Of a stretch of 64,000 nt of DNA, positions 17,728-25,312 are shown piece by piece; the first letter of the stretch is position 1, and the number at the start of each line of letters is the position of its first letter. Source of the stretch: Streptomyces sp. Ru62 (GTDB lineage: Bacteria > Actinomycetota > Actinomycetes > Streptomycetales > Streptomycetaceae); assembly GCF_002920615.1 (NCBI RefSeq), contig NZ_PQSU01000014.1, positions 124,001 to 188,000 on the forward strand, given 5' to 3'. Both the position numbers and the translations under genes were made by a program. Under the pieces are notes generated by a model. That model saw only the letters and a list, made by a program, of their open reading frames with translations, did not search any database and was not told the DNA's origin.

Positions 17728-18501
17728 TCACCGGACCGGGAAGCCGAACTCGTACCCCTGCTGCTTCAGCCACGGCAGCACGGTGCGCAGGGCCGTCACC
17801 GTCTGGGAGCGGTCGCCGCCCGCGTCGTGGAAGAGGATCGTGGGCCCGTTGGGCACCTCCCGCTCGACGGTCGCGATGATCGCGTCGCTGCCCGGCCGCT
17901 CGAAGTCCTTGGAGTCGACGTTCCAGCCCAGCGGCCGCATCCCGTGCGAGGCCGCCAACTTCCGGCTGTACGGGGTGAACGCGCCGCCCGGGGCCCGGTA
18001 GTACATCGGCCGTACCCCGCCCGACGCCTTGGTGATCTGCCGCTCGGCGTCCTCGATCTGCTGCGCCTGGTAGGCCGGGGACTTGGTGTCCATGGTGGTG
18101 TCGTGCGACACCGTGTGGTCGCACAGCCGGTGCCCGGCGGCCACCACCTGCCGGACCAGCTCGGGGTGTGCCTCGGCCTGGGCGCCGACCATGCAGAACG
18201 TCGCCTTCACGCCGTTGTCGCGCAGCACTTGGAGCACCTGCGGGGTCCAGACCGGGTCCGGGCCGTCGTCGATGGTGATGTTCACCGCGTGCTCGCCCCG
18301 GTCGGAGGCGTGGACGATGGCGGCGGACACGGGATGTGCCCGGGGCGCGGCGGCCCGGGCGGAGGCGTGCGGTGCGGCCGGCCCGCCGCCGGTCTGGCCG
18401 GCCTGCGCCGTCCACACCGACGTGGCGGCGGCCACCGCCGTGACCCCGACCGCCGCCCCGATCACCCGGCCGTACCATCCCCGTCCACCATGCCGCGCCA
18501 T
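17728..18501 (-). CDS. Secreted polysaccharide deacetylase (NodB domain)
   Basis: 257 residues from ATG 18501. A membrane or signal segment (YGRVIGAAVGVTAVAAATSVW) precedes the NodB/CE4 domain: TIDDGPDP (catalytic Asp and metal Asp), DHTVSHD (metal His-x3-His), RAPGG, and ILFHDAGG at the end. CE4 enzymes remove N-acetyl groups from chitin oligomers or peptidoglycan or acetyl esters from xylan; the substrate is not evident. It acts outside the cytoplasm. Transcribed alone. An upstream in-frame ATG (18564) is possible but gives an overlong basic leader. Confidence 0.9.
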   Translation of the reverse strand: MARHGGRGWYGRVIGAAVGVTAVAAATSVWTAQAGQTGGGPAAPHASARAAAPRAHPVSAAIVHASDRGEHAVNITIDDGPDPVWTPQVLQVLRDNGVKATFCMVGAQAEAHPELVRQVVAAGHRLCDHTVSHDTTMDTKSPAYQAQQIEDAERQITKASGGVRPMYYRAPGGAFTPYSRKLAASHGMRPLGWNVDSKDFERPGSDAIIATVEREVPNGPTILFHDAGGDRSQTVTALRTVLPWLKQQGYEFGFPVR

Positions 18502-19112
18502 GTCCGTCCGCCCCCTGCCGTGCCGATGCCTGTGCCGTGCCGATGAGGTGCCGTGCCGAAGCACCGCGCACCCGTTGCACCTGGCAGGACGGCCGGGGTT
18601 GAGGGAAGGATCCGTCTGTTACGGATCACGGACAGTTCCGGGGCGCGTCCGGGACAGTCGCCCGTCACCGGGGCCGGATCGCCCCGCTCGACCAGCGCGG
18701 CGGCGGCCGGTCCACGAACGGTGGCTGGTGTGGGGCGTGTCCTGCGGCTCCGTCCTCACGCTGCGCCAGGAACCGCTGACCCGGGAGCTGGGCAGACTGT
18801 TCCCGGCGGCATTCGCCCGCACCGTCGCCCGCTCCTGGGGAAACGGCCACTTCATCGGTGACGGCGGCTACGGCAGCGATGGCGGGGGCGCGGGGGAGAG
18901 CGCGACGGGCCGCACCGTCGGTACCGGCACGGAAGCGCTGGTCGTGGCGACGGACGCGTACGCGTCCGGCCGGATGTCACCGCCCGCTCATGACGGGCCG
19001 TGACATCCGGCGGGACATCGTCCAGTTCTGCGGACCCGGTCGCCTCGGGCGCCGAGGACCGCACGCGCCGCCCGGCGGGCGCTCAGCGCACCCGCCGGGA
19101 GGGTTCATTGGT
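18502..19112. other. Gap with a coding-like remnant
   Basis: No complete gene. On the plus strand from about 18710 to TGA at 19003 one frame has strong Streptomyces codon bias (RWLVWGVSCGSVLTLRQEP, GRLFPAAFARTVARSWGNGH) but no ribosome site and no family I recognise. It may be the tail of a lost gene. Confidence 0.35.
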
Positions 19113-19133
19113 GGCCGCTCATCCGGAGCGGCC
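19113..19133. terminator. Hairpin after DUF6131 gene
   Basis: GGCCGCTC (19113-19120), 5-base loop, GAGCGGCC (19126-19133), starting 3 bases past the stop of the minus-strand gene at 19136. It is well placed to end that transcript. Confidence 0.65.
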
Positions 19134-19135
19134 GC

Positions 19136-19291
19136 TCACCAGTAGTGACGGCGGCCGGCGACCGCGTGTCCCATGGACCCCATGATCCACAGGATGGCTC
19201 CCACCACCAGCAGGATGACGCCGATGGTCCACAGGATCGAGATGCCGGTGATGAAGCCGATGATGAGCAGGATGATGCCGAGGGCGATCAT
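19136..19291 (-). CDS. Small hydrophobic membrane protein (DUF6131 type), 51 aa
   Basis: 51 residues, almost entirely two hydrophobic helices (MIALGIILLIIGFITGISIL and WTIGVILLVVGAILWIMG) ending in GRRHYW. ATG 19291 is preceded by GGAGG at 8-base spacing. The sequence matches the small actinobacterial DUF6131 group as I remember it. Function unknown; likely an envelope-stress microprotein. It is transcribed alone and ends in a hairpin. Confidence 0.8.
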   Translation of the reverse strand: MIALGIILLIIGFITGISILWTIGVILLVVGAILWIMGSMGHAVAGRRHYW

Positions 19292-19735
19292 GGCGTGCCT
19301 CCAGCCGATGACGGGGCTCCTGCCCTTCGAGTGCCCCCGAAACGCCCGTCCTATCAGCGCGCTCCGACTTTCAAGAAGTTCTGTCGACGATGTTGACTCG
19401 GCGATGCGGCGGCCTCACATTACCTAGCGGTAGCACCCCACGGTAACCCCGCTGCCACCCCACGGCCCGCAGCTCGCGGTCGCCCCCGCACGCCTTCTGC
19501 GTCGTCCCGCACCCCCAGCCCAGCGCGTCGCCCCCGCACGCCCTCGGTTCGATCGAGCCGCCCGTTCCCGTGCTCCACCACGCCCTGCACCACGCGCCAC
19601 CGGGCGGAGCCACGGCACCGCCGTGCCCACGGCACCGCCATGCCCACGGCACCGCCATGCCCACGGCACCGCCAGGCCCACGGCACCGCCAGGCCCGTCC
19701 GTCCTGTGTCCTGTCCCGAGAGGGGAGAGCACCGC
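19292..19735. other. Intergenic region upstream of lipase with repeats
   Basis: 444 bp without a gene. It contains a duplicated 15-mer (TCGCCCCCGCACGCC, near 19487 and 19527) and the 17-bp minisatellite at 19611-19695, directly before the lipase ribosome site. Confidence 0.6.
19611..19695. repeat. 17-bp minisatellite, five copies
   Basis: Five head-to-tail copies of CACGGCACCGCCRKGCC fill exactly 85 bp. Copies 2 and 3 are identical, as are 4 and 5. A 17-bp period cannot keep frame, so the array is non-coding. It ends 40 bp before the lipase ATG. Confidence 0.9.
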
Positions 19736-20608
19736 ATGCCCATACCCACTCCGCGCCGCCTCCTCACGGCGGCCTCCGCGGCCGTCGGCGCACTGGTCCT
19801 CGGCCTCAGCACGGCACCCGCCCAGGCCACCACACCCCTGAACTACGCCGCCCTCGGCGACAGTTACAGCGCCGCCTCCGGTGTCCTCCCCGTCGACCTC
19901 ACCAGCCCGCTGTGCCTGCGCTCCACGGCCAACTACCCCCACGTCATCGCCGCCCGGACCGGGGCCCGGCTGACGGACGTGACCTGTGGCGCCGCCCAGA
20001 CCAAGGACTTCACCGAGGCCCAGTACCCCGGTGTCGCCCCCCAGGCCGACGCGGTGACCGCCGACACCGATCTGGTGACCCTCACCATCGGTGGCAACGA
20101 CAACGGCACCTTCATCAACGCCATCACGGCCTGCGGCACCGCCGGCGTCCTGAGCGGCGGCAAGGGCAGTCCCTGTGCGGACCGGTACGGCACGTCCTTC
20201 GACGACGAGATCGACGCCCACACCTATCCCGCGCTGAAGTCCGCCCTGCGCGGCGTCCGGGCCAGGGCTCCCCAGGCCCGGGTGGCGGTGCTCGGTTACC
20301 CGTGGATCACGCCGGCCACCGCCGACCCGTCCTGCTTCGTCAGGCTGCCGGTCGCCACCGGCGACGTGCCCTACCTGCACGCCCTCCAGGCGCACCTCAA
20401 CGCCGTGGTCCGGCGTGCCGCCGAGGAGACGGGGGCCACCTACGTCGACTTCTCCGAGGTCTCGGCCGGACACGACGCCTGTCAGGCCGTCGGGACCCGG
20501 TGGATCGAGCCGCTGCTGTTCGGGCAGAACGTCATCCCGGTCCACCCGAACGCCCTCGGTGAGCGGCGCATGGCCGAACACACCCTGAGCACCCTCGGCC
20601 TCGGCTGA
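19736..20608 (+). CDS. Secreted GDSL/SGNH-hydrolase lipase
   Basis: 290 residues from ATG 19736 with AGGGGAG upstream. A signal peptide (to about STAPAQA, residue 31) is followed by the SGNH core: block I GDSYSAASG (nucleophile Ser), block III GGNDNG, and block V VHPNALG with the catalytic His. Disulfide-forming Cys pairs fit the S. rimosus/S. coelicolor extracellular lipase family. It hydrolyses esters of fatty acids in the medium. Transcribed alone; the leader carries the 17-bp minisatellite. Confidence 0.92.
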   Translation: MPIPTPRRLLTAASAAVGALVLGLSTAPAQATTPLNYAALGDSYSAASGVLPVDLTSPLCLRSTANYPHVIAARTGARLTDVTCGAAQTKDFTEAQYPGVAPQADAVTADTDLVTLTIGGNDNGTFINAITACGTAGVLSGGKGSPCADRYGTSFDDEIDAHTYPALKSALRGVRARAPQARVAVLGYPWITPATADPSCFVRLPVATGDVPYLHALQAHLNAVVRRAAEETGATYVDFSEVSAGHDACQAVGTRWIEPLLFGQNVIPVHPNALGERRMAEHTLSTLGLG

Positions 20609-20635
20609 CGGACGCCGCCGCACCGGGGCCGCCGG

Positions 20636-22108
20636 TCAGGCGTCGGCGAGCAGCGGGTCGTACGGCGTGGAACGCTCACGGCCCGACATGAAGGCCAGGA
20701 AGTCCCGCACGAAGGCGCCCCGCGCGTACGTGCCGTCCGCGCCGGCCACGTCCCGGCGGAACCCGGTGCGGAACAGCGCCCGGTACTCGGCCGCGTCGAC
20801 ACGTTGGTCGCCGTCCGCGTCGGTGACGTCGAAGAGGACCTCGGCGACCCTGATCAGGGCGGGACCGGCGAGCGACGGCACGGCCGCCGCGTACTCCCGG
20901 GCGCTGACGCGGCCGTCGCCGTCGGTGTCGAGTGCCGCCTGGAGCTCGCGCCACCAGCCGGCGAAGGCGTCGTAGAGCCGCGTCTCCTCCGGCTCGTCCA
21001 GGTCGAGGCGGCCGGCGAGTTCCCGGGCCATGGCGGCGAGGTCGGGCCAGTCCAGATAGCCGTCCCCGGTCTGGTCCAGCACCGCCGCGAAGAACTCCTC
21101 AGCGCCCCGCCGCGCCGCGCCCCCCGGGTCGGGGTCCGGCTCTTCCGGCGGCAGGGGTGTGATCAGCCGGACCAGGGCCCCGGCCCGCTTCATCCGGTCC
21201 CGTAGCGCGCTGATCGTCCGGGCCCGGGGGTCGTCGCCGTCGGGGGAGAGGAAGAGCAGGTCGAGCAGGCCGTCGGTCCGGAGCAGGCCGTCGGGCAGGA
21301 ACCGCGCGAGGCCGACGGCCAGGTAGGCGCTCTGCATCAGGGTCTGGGCGCCGGGCAGCTCGGGAAGCCCGGCCCGCCGTCGGAAGGGCTCCGGCAGGGA
21401 CGCCACGGTGATGACACCGATGAGCGGGCCGACGAGCGCGCGGCCGGCCGCCCACAGCGTGGGCAGACCGTGCAGCAGCGGCGGCGCGGGCAGATGGTCG
21501 AAGAGCCGGTAGAGGATGACGCGCATCGCCTCCGTGTTCTCCAGCCGCTCCTCGACCACCCGGTCGTAGTACGGCCAGAACTCCTGGACGGTGGGCGGAA
21601 GATGCCGGGCATCACCCTCCAGCAGGGCGAGGTAGGCCCGGAATTCGGCGTACAGCCGCTCGATGACGTCCTGCTCCAGGGGCTGCCCGCTGAGGCGACA
21701 CATCGTGACGCTGCTCTCGAAGAGCGTCGCGACCACCCAGGCCCGCACCTCGGGGTCCAGCGCGTCGTACGGCCGGTCGTGCGCGTCGGTGCCGCGCAGC
21801 CGGGCGTGCAGCCGGTTGAGCCGGGCCGCCTCCCTGCGCCGTACCTCGTCGTCGGGCCCGAACATGCGCTGCAGACTGACGATCGTGTTGCGCAGCCGTC
21901 GCCACGGGTGCGTCACGAACGTGGAGTTGTCGATCAGGGCTCCGCCGATCTGCGGGTGCGCCGCCTCCAGCACGGTCGCCCGGACGATGGCCGGCGCCCA
22001 GCGCGGATCATTGAAGAACGCGTGGAACTGGCTTCCCTCGCCGAAGAGTTGGCCGACACCGGCCTCGGTGCCGGTGTTCCTGGGCTCGTCGCCGCGCGTG
22101 TCCGTCAC
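20636..22108 (-). CDS. MpaB-type oxygenase (DUF2236) fused to three EF-hands
   Basis: 490 residues from GTG 22108, with GGAGGA 8 bases upstream and GTGA overlap with the prenyltransferase gene. Residues about 25-310 match the MpaB / rubber-oxygenase catalytic family (AHPQIGGALIDNSTFVTHPW, RRLRNTIVSLQRMFG), haem enzymes that cleave C=C bonds of prenyl chains. The C-terminal part has EF-hand loops near 344 (DQTGDGYLDWPD), 392 (DTDGDGRVSARE) and 428 (DADGDQRVDAAE; the usual Gly at position 6 is Gln). No signal peptide is visible. Calcium control of an oxygenase that acts on polyprenoids is inference. Confidence 0.8.
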   Translation of the reverse strand: MTDTRGDEPRNTGTEAGVGQLFGEGSQFHAFFNDPRWAPAIVRATVLEAAHPQIGGALIDNSTFVTHPWRRLRNTIVSLQRMFGPDDEVRRREAARLNRLHARLRGTDAHDRPYDALDPEVRAWVVATLFESSVTMCRLSGQPLEQDVIERLYAEFRAYLALLEGDARHLPPTVQEFWPYYDRVVEERLENTEAMRVILYRLFDHLPAPPLLHGLPTLWAAGRALVGPLIGVITVASLPEPFRRRAGLPELPGAQTLMQSAYLAVGLARFLPDGLLRTDGLLDLLFLSPDGDDPRARTISALRDRMKRAGALVRLITPLPPEEPDPDPGGAARRGAEEFFAAVLDQTGDGYLDWPDLAAMARELAGRLDLDEPEETRLYDAFAGWWRELQAALDTDGDGRVSAREYAAAVPSLAGPALIRVAEVLFDVTDADGDQRVDAAEYRALFRTGFRRDVAGADGTYARGAFVRDFLAFMSGRERSTPYDPLLADA

Positions 22109-22851
22109 GGTCGTCGTCCTCCGTTCGCGTCGGGCGCCACGCCGCCGAAGCGGCGGTCGCGCTGCTGGTAGGCGTGCAGGCACTCCACGAAGTGCGGCGC
22201 GCGGAAGTCGGGCCAGAGCACCGGCGGGAACATCCATTCCGCGTAGGCGACCTGCCAGAGCATGAAGTTGGAGATGCGCTGTTCCCCGGAGGTCCGGATG
22301 ACGAGGTCCACATCGGGGGTGTCGGGGAACGGCAGATGAGCGGCGAAGCTCCGCTCGTCCACGGTTTCGGCCGGCACCCCGCTGCGGATCAGGGACCGTG
22401 CCGCCGCCACGATGTCCCGGCGCCCGCCGTGATCGAAGGCGACGGTCAGCGTCATGCCCCGGTTCTCACCGGTGAGCGTCATCAGATCGGCGAAGTCCCG
22501 GGCCAGCGCCGGGGGGATACGGGGATCCGCCACCCCGAGGAACCGGCAGCGGATCCCGCGCGCGTGCAGCAGCGCGGCGTGTTTGCGCACCACGCGGCGG
22601 ACCAGCCGCATCAGGAAGTCGACCTCGGCGCTCGGGCGCTGCCAGTTCTCGGTGGAGAACGCGTACAGGCTCAGCCACTCCACGCCGGCCGTCCGCGCCG
22701 CCTCGATGACGTCGATCACCGTCGTCTCCGCCGCGCGGTGACCCGACGTACGCGGCAGTGAACGCCGCGCCGCCCAGCGGCCGTTGCCGTCCATCACGCA
22801 GGCCACGTGCCGCGGCGTCCCGCGGACTGAGCCGCTGCCCCCAACCGTCAC
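22105..22851 (-). CDS. uppS: Isoprenyl (cis-prenyl) diphosphate synthase, UppS family
   Basis: 248 residues from GTG 22851. UPP-synthase motifs are clear: HVACVMDGNGRWA (catalytic Asp), GHRAA, LYAFSTENWQRP, DHGGRRDIV, and DLVIRTSGEQRISNFMLWQ with YAEW. It condenses isopentenyl diphosphate in cis. It is probably a second paralogue beside the housekeeping enzyme, because it is coupled by GTGA overlap to an MpaB-type oxygenase instead of cell-wall genes. A run of ten G just upstream may act as ribosome site. Longer in-frame starts up to 23337 pass through low-complexity sequence. Confidence 0.88.
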   Translation of the reverse strand: MTVGGSGSVRGTPRHVACVMDGNGRWAARRSLPRTSGHRAAETTVIDVIEAARTAGVEWLSLYAFSTENWQRPSAEVDFLMRLVRRVVRKHAALLHARGIRCRFLGVADPRIPPALARDFADLMTLTGENRGMTLTVAFDHGGRRDIVAAARSLIRSGVPAETVDERSFAAHLPFPDTPDVDLVIRTSGEQRISNFMLWQVAYAEWMFPPVLWPDFRAPHFVECLHAYQQRDRRFGGVAPDANGGRRP

Positions 22852-22856
22852 GCCTG

Positions 22857-22866
22857 CCCCCCCCCC
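22857..22866. repeat. Homopolymer G10 (minus strand) before uppS-like start
   Basis: Ten consecutive C on the plus strand, 5 bases upstream of the GTG start, where the ribosome-binding site should be. Confidence 0.9.
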
Positions 22867-23080
22867 GCAGCGATGAGCGGACCCCTCGTCCCGTCCAGAG
22901 TGGCAGCCCCGGGTTGCGGACACGGCACAACGCCCGCCGTTCACCCTTGGTACGGCTGTCCGAGGGGCGTGAGGCGCGTGCGGGGGCTCGCCTCCGGACG
23001 CGCGCTGGTGCTGCGCCCCACCCCGAACCGCCTGCCCGCCGGAGTGAACGCGGCTCGGGTGGCGCCTGGCGTCGGGGGAC

Positions 23081-23802
23081 ATGACGATCTCCTTACCGAG
23101 CCCCGCATCCGGTGCACCGAGCCCCGCGTCTCGTGCACCGAGCCCCGCCTCGTGTCCACCGAGTCCCGCCTCCTGTCCACCGAGTCGCGCGTCCCGTGTA
23201 CCGGGTTCCGCGTCCCGCCCTCCACGGGGTTCCGCATCCCGTGCACCGGGTTCCGCGTCCCGTCGTCCACGGGGTTCCGCATGGCGCCGGCGTACCGGCC
23301 TCGCGGCCCTGGCCACGGCCTGCCTGGTGGCCGTCACCCCCTCCGTCCCCCCGGCCGCCGCCGCGCAGCAGCCCCGGGACGCGTCCCACGCCGGACGGCC
23401 TGACCCGGTTCGCCCGCGCGCTGCTCACCAGCCGGCTGCTGCCCGCACGGCAGCGCGCCGAGATGCGGCGCACGGTGGCCGCCGACCCCGACCGGCTCTG
23501 GCCCGGCGCCCGCTACGGGCCCGGCCTGATCTCCTCACCGCTCGCCGCGCCGCGTGACCCGGAGACGTACTGGCGTGATCTGCGGCGTGCTCGTCAACGC
23601 CACCGGCGATCCGCGCACCGTCCACCCCGTGGCGGAGGCGGTGCGCCGCGACTGGCCCGGCTCCCGCCTGGTGACCCTGCGCGGAGCGGACCAGCTAGCG
23701 GTGTACGGCGTCTTCGGCAGCCGGTGCGTGGACGGCGCGGTCAACAGCTACCTCGCGACCGGCCACCTCCCGCCCGGTGACCCCGCCTGCCCCACTCGCT
23801 GA
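23081..23802 (+). pseudogene. Composite pseudogene: repeat leader, DD-peptidase piece and TAP-hydrolase C-terminus
   Basis: Three coding-biased pieces lie in three frames. From ATG 23081 (with a rare TTA as codon 5) a Pro/Ser repeat leads into a signal-like helix (RRRTGLAALATACLVAV). From about 23395 another frame reads LTRFARALLTSRLLPARQRAE...ARYGPGLISSPL, typical of a secreted serine beta-lactamase/DD-peptidase family. From 23575 a third frame reads GVLVNATGDPRTVHPVAEAV to CVDGAVNSYLATGHLPPGDPAC and TGA 23802, the C-terminal domain of tripeptidyl-aminopeptidase-like hydrolases, with the usual catalytic His position changed (GADQLAVYG). Two unrelated genes have been fused by deletion and decayed. 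Confidence 0.65.
23095..23288. repeat. 21/24-bp in-frame tandem repeat, nine units
   Basis: Nine units beginning ACCGAG/ACGGGG-YCCGC: seven of 20-21 bp and two of 24 bp, all keeping the triplet phase (the last is 20 bp). Plus-strand translation gives a 7-residue period (PSPASxA). Units drift gradually from the first type to the second. Confidence 0.8.
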
Positions 23803-23882
23803 CCACCGGGTACGCGTCTGCCCGCGGCCGACGCCCGTCAGTGCTGCCGTCCCCCGCGCCGCCGGGCCGGCCGTGATAGTTT

Positions 23883-23900
23883 CAACTTCAACAAAAGTTG
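23883..23900. promoter_or_regulatory. Inverted repeat and extended -10 before AhpD-like gene
   Basis: CAACTT-N6-AAGTTG lies just downstream of TGATAGTTT (23874-23882), an extended -10 box. A repressor bound here would block the start of the gene at 23920. Confidence 0.5.
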
Positions 23901-23919
23901 CCACTCGGAGGAGCCCAGG

Positions 23920-24402
23920 TTGACCAGCCCCGTCCAGGCCGGCGCCGACCGGCGGATCTACATCGACAAGCAGAGCCCCAAGGCGTACCACGCGCTGGTA
24001 CAGACGTCCGAGGCGGTGCGCGCGGTCGCCGCCGACGCCGGCCTGGACCGCGTACTGGTGGAACTGGTCAACCTCCGGGTGTCCCAGCTGAACGGCTGCG
24101 CCTACTGCCTGCACCTGCACACCCGGGCGGCGCTGCGGGCGGGGGACACCCCGCAGCGCCTCGGCGTGCTCGCCGCCTGGCGCGACACCGACCTGTTCAC
24201 GCCCGCCGAGCGAGCTGCCCTGGCCCTCGCCGAGGCGACCACGGCCGCGGCCGACACCGCCGCGCAGGACGCCGCCTACGCGACGGCGCGGGACGTCCTC
24301 ACCGACGACCAGATCTCCGCCGTGATCTGGGTGGCCGTGACCATCAACGCGTTCAACCGGGTCTCCGTCATGAGCCGGCACCGGGTGCGGGCCGAGCAGT
24401 GA
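23920..24402 (+). CDS. AhpD-like carboxymuconolactone-decarboxylase-family protein
   Basis: 160 residues from TTG 23920, chosen because GGAGGA lies 7 bases upstream. The CMD/AhpD core has the redox pair C-A-Y-C in LNGCAYCLHLHTRAA, with the downstream His that defines the peroxidase-type active site, and a second helix WVAVTINAFNRVSVMSRH. Such proteins reduce peroxides or act on lactones. The gene precedes the queD operon by 197 bp on the same strand with its own promoter and operator-like repeat. Confidence 0.88.
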   Translation: MTSPVQAGADRRIYIDKQSPKAYHALVQTSEAVRAVAADAGLDRVLVELVNLRVSQLNGCAYCLHLHTRAALRAGDTPQRLGVLAAWRDTDLFTPAERAALALAEATTAAADTAAQDAAYATARDVLTDDQISAVIWVAVTINAFNRVSVMSRHRVRAEQ

Positions 24403-24538
24403 GGCGACGCGGGCGTACCGGCTGTCGGGCGTGACGCCCGTGCCGTGATCGGCGTGGACCGGGTGCATGTCTCCGGGACCGCCGGGTCCGGCCACCTGAC
24501 AGCGCCGGCTTCCGGTCCTGCCGGGTGACGGCCGCCGG

Positions 24539-24573
24539 TTGGTCACAGACTTAATGTCAGGTAGCCTGACATT
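24539..24573 (+). promoter_or_regulatory. queD promoter with 21-bp palindromic operator
   Basis: TTGGTC (24539-24544), 17 bases, TAGCCT (24562-24567) make a standard promoter. The perfect palindrome AATGTCAGG-TAG-CCTGACATT (24553-24573) covers the -10 box completely, so its binding protein must be a repressor. The MarR protein encoded at the end of the operon (27814) is the leading candidate. Confidence 0.75.
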
Positions 24574-24599
24574 GATGCGTAGAGAACCGGAGGTTCCGC

Positions 24600-25160
24600 A
24601 TGACCATCGAGTACGCCACCCGGAATCGCGCCCGCTCCTTCATCCCCCCGGAGCCCGGCAAGCCGTACTTCATCGAGAAGGGCCTGGGTGACCGGGCGCA
24701 TCTGTTCGGTGACCTGGTGACGATCTACGCGGGCGGCGAACAGACCGAGAACGCGTTCAACTTTTTCACCTGCGAAGGCCCGAAGGGGGAGGTGATCCCC
24801 GCCCACTCCCACGCGGGCACCTACGAGGTCTTCTACATCACCCAGGGCGCCGTGCGGCTCTTCGTGGAGGACCTTGCGGGCGAGCAGTACGAGAAGCTGC
24901 TCACGCCCGGGGACTTCGGCTTCGTCCCGAAGAACTGCCCGCACGCCTACCGCATGGAGCGCCACCACTCACAGATCGTCGGCGTCGCCGCCGGACCGAA
25001 CGGCACCTTCGAGCGGTTCTTCGAGGCCCTCGGCACCCCGGCGGACGAACTCGGCCTGCCCGCCCGGCCGTTCGTGCCCGAGCCGGAGAAGTTCACGACC
25101 GTCCCCCAGCGGTACGACGTGCGGTTCCTGCCCGACCACCAGTGGCGCACCAGGAGTTGA
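24600..25160 (+). CDS. queD: Quercetin 2,3-dioxygenase, monocupin QueD type
   Basis: 186 residues, the length of the Streptomyces sp. FLA enzyme. The single cupin carries metal ligands at the same positions as I recall for that enzyme: His69 and His71 (PAHSHAG), Glu76 (YEVFYITQG) and His115 (CPHAYRM). QueD opens the heterocyclic ring of flavonols with O2, releasing CO and a depside ester. ATG 24600 follows GGAGG by 6 bases. It is the first gene of a tight same-strand run with membrane, hydrolase and MarR genes, under a promoter covered by a palindrome. Another cupin substrate is possible, but the match is good. Confidence 0.82.
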   Translation: MTIEYATRNRARSFIPPEPGKPYFIEKGLGDRAHLFGDLVTIYAGGEQTENAFNFFTCEGPKGEVIPAHSHAGTYEVFYITQGAVRLFVEDLAGEQYEKLLTPGDFGFVPKNCPHAYRMERHHSQIVGVAAGPNGTFERFFEALGTPADELGLPARPFVPEPEKFTTVPQRYDVRFLPDHQWRTRS

Positions 25161-25165
25161 CAAGC

Positions 25166-25312
25166 GTGCCGTACGTCCGGGCCCTGTGCGCGGGTGCCCT
25201 GGTCGGCGCCCTGTACGCGCTGCTGCGGGTCAGGTCGCCGGCCCCACCGCCGGTCGCCCTGTTCGGCCTGCTCGGCATGCTGCTCGGGCAGAGCCTGCTG
25301 GAGTTGCGGTGA
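25166..25312 (+). CDS. XapX-domain small membrane protein, 48 aa
   Basis: 48 residues from GTG 25166, with AGGAG upstream, 5 bases after queD. Sequence YVRALCAGALVGALYALLRVRSP then LFGLLGMLLGQSLLE shows two membrane helices of the XapX (DUF1427) type, a family of small proteins often beside transport or catabolic genes; role unknown. Its stop overlaps the next start (GTGA). Confidence 0.85.
   Translation: MPYVRALCAGALVGALYALLRVRSPAPPPVALFGLLGMLLGQSLLELR

Noticed and set aside
19623..20562. Plus-strand frame reading PRHRHAHGTA repeats ahead of lipase-region sequence
   Set aside because: The 17-bp period is not a multiple of three; the frame does not match the lipase, which starts at 19736.
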